In this document: piece by piece, positions 33,139-41,847 of the stretch
Position numbering within the stretch: position 1 is the first letter of the stretch
Layout of the letters: each line of letters opens with the position of its first letter
Assembly (NCBI RefSeq): GCF_032362555.1
Contig: NC_083532.1
Location: forward strand, 1,811,001 to 1,875,000
Direction: 5' to 3'
Source of the DNA: Amyelois transitella
Lineage: Eukaryota > Arthropoda > Insecta > Lepidoptera > Pyralidae
Length of the DNA stretch: 64,000 bases
The notes under the pieces: generated by a model
What the model saw: the letters and a program-made list of their open reading frames with translations, nothing else
The model's database searches: none
What the model was told of the DNA's origin: nothing
Translations under genes and position numbers: made by a program

Positions 33139-36100
33139 ATGTCGTTCGATGTAAATTGGGACATCGATAAATATAAAGAAGACCACGAAAGCGACGAACA
33201 TTGGCAACTGCGGCGCCTTTTCATGACTAAGTGGAAAAATAATTATCCTGAAGAGAGATTGGTTTGTCTGGCGAGAGTATTTGCGAATATCGAGTTCATG
33301 GGATGCAGGTATCCAATAGAAGTTATGCAAGAAGTGTCCAGCTTGTCAAAAGAGGTAAACTAACCTTTGTAGAGGTATAACTGAATTTGAACGTGTTTTG
33401 GTTCAATAGAATATTGTTATCATTAAGACAGGAACATTTTCAGGGTGCTTTTGTTTCAATGTGTATTTAATGCAAACTGGGACATTAATAGATATAAATT
33501 AGACCATGGAAAAGCTAAATCACATCTTGTCATATAGTTTACAGTCAAGTACTTAAAATCATCATCTGTGTCTGATTACATTTCTTCCACTCTTGATATC
33601 TTAATTTTTTCTGTTCTTAAGCATCTTAAGCCTATCATTAGTCGCCTTTTACGATATCTATGAGCAAGAGAGGAAGTGGTCCTATTCTAAAGTGCCATAT
33701 AAACCACGTAGCACTTATAACAACAGTTATTATTAACATATTAAAAAATGCAAAATACAGGTGTCCGAAATATAATTTTGTATTGTGATCCTCATATTGT
33801 CAGGTTGGCTGGAAGTGATCCCACTTAGGGATAAGCCCGCCTTTATACTGTATTACTGTAATTATATTTGTAATGTACTCCTTTGTAATAAACAATAAAG
33901 CATTTATTTACTTAACAAGAGTCTTCACTTATAGGTGGCCCAGGAGTACAGGAACAGCAAAAGAGGAAAACTCCAGAGAACTTTTGTGTCGGCCTCTGAT
34001 GCTGCGGAGGACCGAGCTAAAGGCATCAAACGTCAGGGTGGAGTCATAGTAGACGCACCACAAGCAAAAAGTTCCAAAATCCAATTCGTACCGCAAGGGC
34101 AGGTTGTTGAACCCGAAAGGGACAACGTAGTGGATAATGACAAAATTGACATATCTGACGATGACGAAGCAGAGAATAAAAATGGAGAATCCGGTCAGGT
34201 TGAAAAGAAGCGTTCGGAAGTTGTTGACGCGAATGAGTATCTGAAGGACATGGAAAGAGTGAAATGTTTGGACGTACGGTTGTTCAAGGAGGGAATGTTC
34301 CATAGTATTTTCGGAAGAATGGTGCTGCTTATACGGCCGTGGGCCGGCAAATTATGGAACATACAGAGTAAGTACGTCTTTTATGCCGTGTGGTTTCCAG
34401 CACTCAAGAATAGAACCACTACATATCTTTACGAAAATTGCTTCTAAGGGATAGGCTTATAAACTTGGGATTCCTCTTGTAGATATGCACTAGCAACCTG
34501 TCTCTATTTGAATCTCAATTCTATCATAAACCACACAGCTGAATGTGGACTTTCAGTCTTAACAAAACTGTTCGATTTCTCTACCCTGCAGGGGATATAG
34601 ACTTGACTATACATATGTTTGTAGGTACTCTTTTATGACGATAGAAAATAGTTTATCCACTGTAATGTATTCAAATTTCATATGTTTTATTTTATTATAA
34701 TTTGACATTTTAAACATCGCTTTAATTCTTTCAAATCTTTTGACTTATTGCCTTAACCCATCCATACATATAAAAAATTGGAACTGACCAATGTCTGTAC
34801 TTAAAAGATATTGTCAATAAATCGATAAGGGTAAGACTAACAGAAGCCAAAATATAATTCTTAATATTTCAGTCTGTCGGTTACGCTATCACGCCTGAAC
34901 CACGAAACTGACTTAATAAAATTTGGTACAAAGATAGAGTATGAGAAAGAAAATAGGCTACCTTTTATTCACATTTTTTATGTAGACTGTGCATTCATTC
35001 CACGATTAAGATATAAAAGATCTTTATTTGTAAATTGACATCTGGTGAATGAAAAAAAAAAATGAATTTCGAAATTCGAAATCGACACTTGAATTATCTT
35101 CCATCACTGTTACAAGTTAAATGTATTTCAGCTAGCTGTCAAGTGTGCGGTGTTAATCTCCAGAATTCTTACACGAACAACTTGTACAGTTTGACATTGA
35201 ACGGAAAACTCCTGGCCGAAGCGACCGGACCCACCAAGCAGGAGGCCAGGAGTATTGTGGAGATGATGGCTTGGAATGTGAGTTTTACATAACATACATA
35301 TGGTCACGTCTATATCCCTTGTGGGGTAGACAGAGCCAACAGTCTTGAAAAGACTGAATGGCCACGTTCAGCTATTTGGCTTAACGATAGAATTGAGATT
35401 CAAATAGTGACAGGTTGCTAGCCCATCGCCTACAAGAAGATACCAAGTCGTCTTTTACGACATTCATGGGAAATTGGTTCTATTCTAAAGTGTTGAGAAC
35501 CACACGGCACCTTACAACACGATATAAAGTATTGAAAGAGGGTGAAGTGTTAGTCATTTAAAATCATTTAATTATTTCAGAGGCTTAAAGAGGAAGTGAT
35601 CAGCGTTGTGGTCAAGGAGCAATGGATAGCCCAGGGCGACGCCCGGATATCCGTTAGTGACGTCACGGGGAAGAGGGACGACTTCGGGACGCCCGTCGAG
35701 AACAGCGTCGCTACTAAGTAAGTTGACGAGACCTGTATATAGATGGCGTTTTACGTAAAAATGAAACAAACCCGTGCCGTGTAACTACATGGTTTTGTTT
35801 CATTTTTACTCCCGGCACCAATATGAAAAAGAATAGGATCACTCTTTCTAATTTTTCTATGAATGTCGTAAAAGGCGACTAGCTAGCAACCTGTCACTAC
35901 TTATTTGAAGCTCAATTCTATGATTTAGCTAAACAGCCCAACATGGCATGGCCATTACAGTCTTCGAGGCTGTCGGCTCTATCTACCCCGAAAGAGATAT
36001 AGACGTGACAATATGGTATGTATGTTTCAGTCGATTTAAAAAACAGGTAGAAGCGTGAATATAAATAATAAACATTTAAGAAACAAACGTGTTGATGTTA

Positions 36101-38581
36101 CGGAACTCATTGCGGGCGAGTCCGACTCGCACTTGGCCGTTTTAATTCATTTATCATCTCTGAATCAGCGCGAGCCCGACACGCACTTGGCCGTTTTAAT
36201 TCATTTATCATCTCTGAATCAGCGCGAGTCTGACACACATTTGGCAGATTTAATTCATTTATCATCTCTGAATCAGCGCGAGTCTGACACACATTTGGCA
36301 GATTTAATTCATTTATCATCTCTGAATCAGCGCGAGTCTGACACACATTTGGCAGATTTAATTCATTTATCATCTCTGAATCAGCGCGAGTCCGGCACAC
36401 ACTTGGCCGTTTTAATTCATTTATCATCTCTGAATCAGCGCGAGTCTGACACACATTTGGCAGATTTAATTCATTTATCATCTCTGAATCAGCGCGAGTC
36501 TGACACACATTTGGCAGATTTAATTCATTTATCATCTCTGAATCAGCGCGAGTCTGACACACATTTGGCAGATTTAATTCATTTATCATCTCTGAATCAG
36601 CGCGAGTCTGACACACATTTGGCAGATTTAATTCATTTATCATCTCTGAATCAGCGCGAGTCCGGCACACACTTGGCCGTTTTAATTCATTTATCATCTC
36701 TGAATCAGCGCGAGTGCGACACGCAATTGGCTGTTTTTATTATTATTAATCCTCTCTGAATCATTTATTTAGCAAATCCTACTACTATTATAAAGGCGAA
36801 AGTTTGTATGGATGTTTGTTACTCTTTCACGCAAAAACTACTGAACCGATTACCATGAAATTTGGTATGTAGGTAGCTGAAGACCCAGAATAACACATAG
36901 GCTACTTTTTATCCCAAAGTTCCCGCGGGATTGATAGGGTTTCCATGCGGACGAAGTCGCGGGCGGCCTCTAGTACATACATGCAAGAATTAGGCTAAAG
37001 GCTACATCAGTATGTCATTATTGACAGGATGATGAAGCTGATGGGGTGGAAGGGCGGAGGCCTGGGGGCGGAGTCGCAGGGCATCGCGGAGCCGATCAAG
37101 CCTAACTTGCAGATGGTGAGACGCAGTTAAAAAGATTTTATAAGTTTTTACAATACTATACTACTACTACTACTGCTACTATTTTTACAATGCTGTGCCG
37201 TGTGGTTCCCGGCACCGATAGAAAAAAAAAAAGAATAGGACCACTCCATCTCTTTCCCATGGATGTCGTAAAAGGCGACTAAGGGATAGGCTTGTAAACA
37301 TGCGATTTTTACAAGCCTATCCCTTAGTCGCCTTTAGGCGATGGGCTAGCAACCTGTCACTATTTGAATCTCAATTCTATCATTAGACATTGTTGGCTCT
37401 GTCTACCCCGCAAGGGATATAGACGTGACCATATGTATGTATGTATGTATGTATATTTCCAGGTGAATCGCGCCGGTCTGGGCAGCCTCGGCTCGGACAT
37501 AAGGCAGTTGCGTAAAGCTGGTCAGGATCTGATGCAGCGCTATCTCGCATCGGACACTCTTGACCTGGATTTGGTGTTCAGCAGCGATTTCACCAAGGTG
37601 ATTCTGAATTTTCACACTACCTAATAATAAACGGAGTGTGAATGAGACTGGTGGAGTGGTGATTCTAATTATTTTTTGGGTTTTTTTGTAAAGTGCTGTG
37701 TTGTTCCAGACACCAATAGGAAAAAGAATAGGACCACTCCCATCTCTTTTCCGTGTATGTGTCGTAAAAGCCGACTAAGGGATAGGTTTATAAACTTGGG
37801 ATTCTTCCTTAAGGCGACGGGCTAGCAACCTGTTACTATTTGAATCTCAATTCTATCATTAAGCCAAGCAGCCGAACGTGGCCTATTAGTCTTTTTAATA
37901 CTGTAGGCTCTGTCTACCCCGCAAGGGATATAGACGTGATTATATGTATGTATGTTGTTTGTAAACTCTTTATTGCACAAAAAAAAATGTAATCATACAG
38001 TTCTTGAAATTAAAAAAAAATGTACAATGGCGGACTTATCCCAATTGGGATTTCTTTAAGTCAACCAAACCAAAATAGGAAACCCGTTCTTTAAAGACTG
38101 TTGGTTCTGTTGACGCCGCAAGGTATAAAGACGTGATAATATGTTTGTATGTTAATTGTAGGATGAACGAGCGACGTTGCATCAGATAGCGCAGAGGGCA
38201 GGCCTGGCGTCGAAGAGTTACGGAGATAAGGACAGGTGAGACACACACACACACACATACAATTTTAAGTTAAGATTTTTATCCTTATGGCAGTTTTGTT
38301 GTTATTCAACAATTTTCTTAATTAAATTTCTCAATAATGAAAAGTTGTTCCAACTATTTGTTCGAAAATTAAAATATTATTAGTATCTTTTTTATTATCA
38401 GCAAGACGAAATTTTTAACATTTTTTTTTGTAAAATTTTATCTGTTGTCTCCAGATTTTTGGTCGTGAAAAAGAAGCTAGACCCGTTCTCTCTGGCCCGA
38501 GCGGTCATAGACAAGGGCGGTTGCACGCCGAAGTACCAAGTGTTCATTCCCGCGGGACTACAACGGACTTCAAGACGATAG
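33139..38581 (+). CDS. NKRF: NKRF-like RNA-binding protein (XTBD, dsRBD-like, G-patch, R3H)
   Basis: Eight exons with consistent phases: 33139-33354, 33935-34367, 35132-35277, 35581-35717, 37028-37115, 37463-37597, 38162-38235 and 38455-38581, giving 451 residues. Domains in order: XRN2-binding XTBD, about residues 20-70 (WQLRRLFMTKWKNNYPEERL, FMGCRYPIEVMQEV); an acidic linker with DISDDDEAE; a dsRBD-like region, about 218-268 (YSLTLNGKLLAEATG, KQEARSIVEMMAW); a G-patch, about 312-340 (MGWKGGGLGAESQGI); and an R3H-like C terminus, about 386-440 (LHQIAQRAGLASKSYG, FLVVKKKLDPFSLA). NKRF uses this set to bring XRN2 and the DHX15 helicase to pre-rRNA in the nucleolus; human NKRF (690 aa) is longer. 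Intron 4 carries the 54-bp minisatellite. Nothing disrupts the frame. The family is well supported; direct orthology is inferred. Confidence 0.88.
33622..33712 (-). repeat. Family-A 5' fragment in NKRF intron 1
   Basis: TTAGTCGCCTTTTACGATAT to AAACCACGTAGCAC. Only the sense 5' third is recognisable. Confidence 0.65.
33770..33910 (+). repeat. LINE 3' tail in NKRF intron 1
   Basis: GTTGGCTGGAAGTGATCCCA, TAGGGATAAGCCCGCCTTTA and TAATAAACAATAAAGCATTT, the 3' tail of a non-LTR element. It ends about 20 bases before the exon-2 acceptor. Confidence 0.6.
34383..34622 (+). repeat. Family-A retroposon next to the NKRF exon-2 donor
   Basis: Sense copy inserted 15 bases after the donor. Left flank GTAAGTACGTCTTTTATG is repeated on the right as GTAGGTACTCTTTTATG, an ~18-base target duplication with two differences that includes the splice donor. 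Confidence 0.8.
35291..35510 (-). repeat. Family-A retroposon in NKRF intron 3
   Basis: CATACATATGGTCACGTCTA to AGAACCACACGGCAC with an internal deletion. It starts 14 bases after the exon-3 donor. Confidence 0.8.
35774..36027 (+). repeat. Family-A retroposon in NKRF intron 4
   Basis: Sense copy whose start (TGCCGTG) is separated from CCCGGCACC by a short direct repeat of flanking DNA (GTTTTGTTTCATTTTTAC echoes 35752-35770). It ends GACAATATGGTATGTATGT. Confidence 0.75.
36036..36138 (+). mobile_element. Element E terminus that seeds the minisatellite
   Basis: ACAGGTAGAAGCGTGAATAT, CAAACGTG and ACGGAACTCATTGCGGGCGA match element E at 32905-33012. The end is GCGAGTCCGACTCGCACTTGGCCG. The first repeat unit of the array starts inside this palindrome. 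Confidence 0.65.
36111..36745. repeat. 54-bp minisatellite, 11 full units and one partial
   Basis: Unit 54 bases: GCGAGTCTGACACACATTTG, GCAGATTTAATTCATTTATC, ATCTCTGAATCA. Because 54 is divisible by 3 and lacks stops, both strands stay open through the array (36055-36759 plus, 36107-36697 minus). These are not genes: the array is inside NKRF intron 4. Units fall in two types, with GGCCGT or GGCAGA in the middle. Types recur at units 6 and 11, hinting at a five-unit (270-bp) higher-order repeat. Unit 1 is the least changed from the element-E end. Confidence 0.9.
36777..36973 (+). mobile_element. Lep1-type Helitron in NKRF intron 4
   Basis: Starts TCCTACTACTATTATAAAGG, holds ACTCTTTCACGCAAAAACTA and AAATTTGGTATGTAGGTAGC, and ends GACGAAGTCGCGGGCGGCCT then CTAG and T. 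A near-identical copy is at 46804-47014. No coding. This is the abundant non-autonomous Lep1 group. Confidence 0.85.
37194..37453 (+). repeat. Family-A retroposon in NKRF intron 5
   Basis: Full-length sense copy with an inverted internal insertion: AAGCCTATCCCTTAGTCGCC (37310-37330) is the complement of the element's own GGCGACTAAGGGATAGGCTT just upstream. The (ATGT)5 tail abuts the exon-6 polypyrimidine tract. Confidence 0.82.
37693..37957 (+). repeat. Family-A retroposon in NKRF intron 6
   Basis: Full-length sense copy from GTGCTGTGTTGTTCCAGACA to GATTATATGTATGTATG. Confidence 0.82.
37957..38155. repeat. LINE tail (minus) and family-A 3' fragment (plus)
   Basis: 37957-38090 reads on the minus strand as a LINE 3' tail ending TGCAATAAAGAGTTTACAAAC. 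38092-38155 is a plus-oriented family-A end (AAAGACTGTTGGTTCTGTTG to GTGATAATATGTTTGTATG) that runs to the exon-7 acceptor. Confidence 0.6.
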
Positions 38582-40018
38582 TGTTGTGTGAAGTGTGAAA
38601 TAGTGAAGTGGTTTGTCGATAAATTGGGCGTATCGATAAAATAACCATTAAAGACAATAGAAATTCTAAATAAATCAATAGTTGCCAGTATTCGGCGTAG
38701 TTTAAAAAGTAATGTGACTAATGTGGTGTACCTACTTCTATGGTCTTACATTATTTCAACTTTCGCACGGGTAGCAAATCTTCCTCTTGAATAACTCTAT
38801 CTATTATAAAACAACTGCATCAAAATCCATTATGTAGTTTTTAAGATCTAATCAGACATACATATACATACATACAGACATCATACATATGGACATAGGG
38901 ACAGAAGCGGGAATCGACTCTGCTTTATAATATGTAGTGGTTCTATGCGCATACGTTCTGAATAATTTTGATTTTGATTTTTTTTAACAACATTGGATTC
39001 AAGGTTCCCTTTTTGACGTCAAACTAAAATTGCGATGCTCAGAGGTTTCATAGCCTACTTATGAGCAGTGACTATAATTCAGTTGATGTATGATACGATA
39101 TGCAATAAAGATTTTGAATTGAATTGAAACACTATGTATAAGCAGCAGAACAAACTACCCTGTAGCTTTCTGTTCAAATGTAATTTTTAGGCAAAATAGA
39201 GCCTAGTATTTAAAATAAAGCTTAATTTCTGTGACACATCTTAATGCACATATTTTATTTGAAGTAGTAGGTACATAAACAACATATCAATATTTGCAAT
39301 GGGTTAGCAAATTACCACAAATATCTAAATTAAATTTATTGATAAATAATAAATAGCTGAATATTTTGATTGTTTATTATTTTTGACAACAGCTTAATGT
39401 TTTAGTGAAGAAAAATTTACGTTTACCTAGATTTTCAGAACTATAGCTAGCATAATTTCTATGAGAATGTCATTATCAAAATATAAAGTTAGTTAAGAAA
39501 AAAAATTGATTTATGAAACTTTATTGTTGTTTTACAAAAACACATATGATATCGATAGAGGAAAAATTACCTATACGCTAAATACGAGATCGATGGCATA
39601 AAAATTATCGATACTTTGAACTCACTAGCAACCGTTGGGGTATCTACAGATATTTTACAAGGGGTCCCTATGAAGTGAATTCTAGGGTGGCATTTCGCAC
39701 GAATGAAGTTATCTAACAAGACTTGAATCCACGCAATATCGGAACTGTGCCTTACAACTATGCAGACTGCCACCATTTTAGGTCAAGTCAAACTCCGGTC
39801 CACAGATACATATCAGATAACCCACACCGGTGTAACAGTTTAGATTTTATCTGACTATCAAATTAGTATGCGAAAAATGTTTTATTGTATTCCTAAAATT
39901 TTATTTATACGGGATAAATCGATTTCGATCAGTATAAAACTCGCGGTTTACCATCCGAAAGTTTACTTTTTACCGAGCTGTCAAACGTGATTCCCGCCAA
40001 ATCTAGCACTTTTTAAAA
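38582..40018. other. Intergenic stretch, NKRF-like to ETH
   Basis: NKRF-like 3' UTR, a reversed Helitron fragment (about 38790-38936, GCATCAAAATCCATTATGTA), a LINE-like tail ending GCAATAAAGATTTTGAATTG (about 39095-39127), then the ETH upstream region. A 69-codon minus-strand ORF (39567-39776) is not supported. Confidence 0.5.
39780..39966 (+). promoter_or_regulatory. ETH promoter with TATA box and nuclear-receptor half-site
   Basis: TATAAAA at 39933-39939 sits 80 bases before the ETH start codon, so transcription probably starts near 39960-39965. AGGTCA at 39780-39785, followed closely by AGTCA, is a nuclear-receptor half-site. ETH genes in moths and flies are known to be driven by ecdysteroid signalling in Inka cells, but a single half-site is weak evidence of a working response element. 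Confidence 0.5.
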
Positions 40019-40985
40019 ATGAACGCGAAATTGGCATATGCTTTGGCGACTTTCAGCCTTTTGTGCGCTATGGTGGATTGTTCGTTTATAAAAGCCAATA
40101 ATATACCTAGAGTTGGGAGGAGCAACGAAGCGGACGGCCCGTATGACCAGGAAAACGGTTACGTTATAAAAACAAGCAAAAATATACCGAGAATGGGAAG
40201 AAGAAACTATGATTCTGTGAGTATTACATCGTCTATTAGAGACTACATCTTTTTTCTTGCCCCGATCGTTTCCATAGTCCTTTCAAATCGGCGTACACAA
40301 TGCAAAGAAAGACCATTAGCTCTGTACTTAAAATGGTGTTATGAACTTTTCCATTTACATTCCTCTTTGCATATTTGCGAACCATAATTTTGTTAGATAC
40401 TAGCTGTATTGCCGTCTTATATACCCAGACAACGGTCAATTACTATTTGATTTACCTACGTGAAAATATTCTTCTACATAGACACGGACTGGTAATTGGT
40501 AAATGGTAGATTATCGACTTAATTATAAATGGCTTTAATATGTTTACACACAAAAGATACATGCTCGACTTTTTAGTAAGTTTCTATGAAGATTTTACTT
40601 ACCTATAATATTTTTGTTTCAGCAAAATCGCTACGACATACCGAAATTCTATGACTTTCCTCTCGACGGTTTTCAATCTGGTAATAAATTTATTAATATT
40701 ATCACGTCTTTATTCCTTACTATGTAGACAGAGTCAAAAATCTCGAAAAGACCGAATGGCCACATGGCCTAAAAGAACCCCAAGTTTATTAGCCTTTCCT
40801 TTGATTGACTTTAATTGTCTGTATGGAAATCTATTAACGCGTTATTATTAGTACTTAATAATCTTGGTTTCATCGCTGTTAAAAGGATTAAATAATAACA
40901 TTCTTTTTCAGATGAGCCATCTAGATACAGTCCGGAGCAGATTGGGAAATACTATGAATTTCAAATGGAGAATATGAAGAAATAA
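40019..40985 (+). CDS. ETH: Ecdysis-triggering hormone precursor (PETH and ETH)
   Basis: Three exons, 40019-40216, 40623-40680 and 40912-40985 (phases 0 and 1), 109 residues. Residues 1-21 form a signal peptide. Next comes PETH, SFIKANNIPRV (22-32), followed by the amidation/cleavage signal GR. Then ETH, residues 35-59, starts SNEADGPYDQ and ends KTSKNIPRM, followed by GRR. The remaining 47 residues, starting NYDSQNRYDIPK, are the ETH-associated peptide. Both hormones end in the PRX-amide core. Inka cells release them to start pre-ecdysis and ecdysis. The layout matches the Manduca precursor (PETH, ETH, ETH-AP in that order). Intron 2 holds a decayed family-A copy. All processing sites look intact. 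Confidence 0.95.
40695..40840 (-). repeat. Family-A retroposon, decayed, in ETH intron 2
   Basis: ATCACGTCTTTATTCCTTAC, GTAGACAGAGTC and CCCCAAGTTTATTAGCC remain, with large deletions. It starts 15 bases after the exon-2 donor. Confidence 0.65.
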
Positions 40986-41847
40986 ATCGATTTAAAATTT
41001 CGAAATCCGATTGACTATCGATGAAAATGGCGGGCAATGTGGCATAACCTGTTTTCGAATATTTTTTTTGTGTTTTCTAGTCAATGTAATAAACTTTTCG
41101 GCACTAATTATATTTTTATTAATATACTTACTTGTAACACAAACACGAGTGCGGTTGAAACAATATAAATTAATCATGAGAACTTAAGAACCCCGCCCAG
41201 GTATTTAAATGTTTTAAATGCGTATGTCTGTTACGCTCTCAGTTCAGAGTTAAACCCGGTAAAGCACTGGATTGATTTTCATTAAATAAAAGTATAACAT
41301 TTTTGTAATTTTTCACGGGAATGTGAAAGCCCGAAATTTTTGTAAGCGGGCAAAAGCTAGTTTGGGAAACAAAACAATGAAATAAATCCAACATATTTAT
41401 TATTCTACAAATCATTTAAATAACTATTTGTTTGATGTACAAAGTAACAAATTAGGATACAAAAAATTGTTAAAAGCTTTTATAAAAATGACGCTCGGCC
41501 GTTAAAATTGATAAATAAAAATGTTTTTAAGAAAACTAATTTGTTACTTTACATGATTTTTAAATATTTTGGATGATGCTACATTTATCGCTTAGAAATT
41601 ATAAATACATAACATTCATGTACATAATTGTGTAACAAATTCTATTTTCCCATTTAGTAAGCAATGTTTTTCTTAGCTTATTATTGAAAGCAACAAAAAA
41701 ATCAATTTTTGAAATTGGAAAGCCTTCAGATTTTTTTTAGCATAGGAACCGGTATGGTGTATCTCTGAATTTAAATTACGAAAAACAAAACAAATTTTAA
41801 GCGGAACTGTGTCGCATCACCCGTCTCGCTCGCACCCGTGCGGGCGT
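40986..41847. other. Convergent 3' flanks of ETH and NDUFA8
   Basis: ETH (plus) and NDUFA8 (minus) end 862 bases apart. The stretch holds an AATAAA near 41088 (plus) and a short piece with GAATGTGAAAGCCCGAAATT that looks like a repeat end near 41260-41360. Nothing coding is seen. Confidence 0.5.

Noticed and set aside
36055-36759. 234-codon plus-strand ORF of 18-residue repeats, and the antisense 196-codon ORF
   Set aside because: Both arise from the 54-bp minisatellite inside NKRF intron 4; the unit length is divisible by three and free of stops on both strands. No start context, splice support or domain.
39567-39776. Minus-strand 69-codon ORF divergent from ETH
   Set aside because: No recognisable domain, no partner exon and AT-rich ordinary composition; it overlaps the likely ETH control region.
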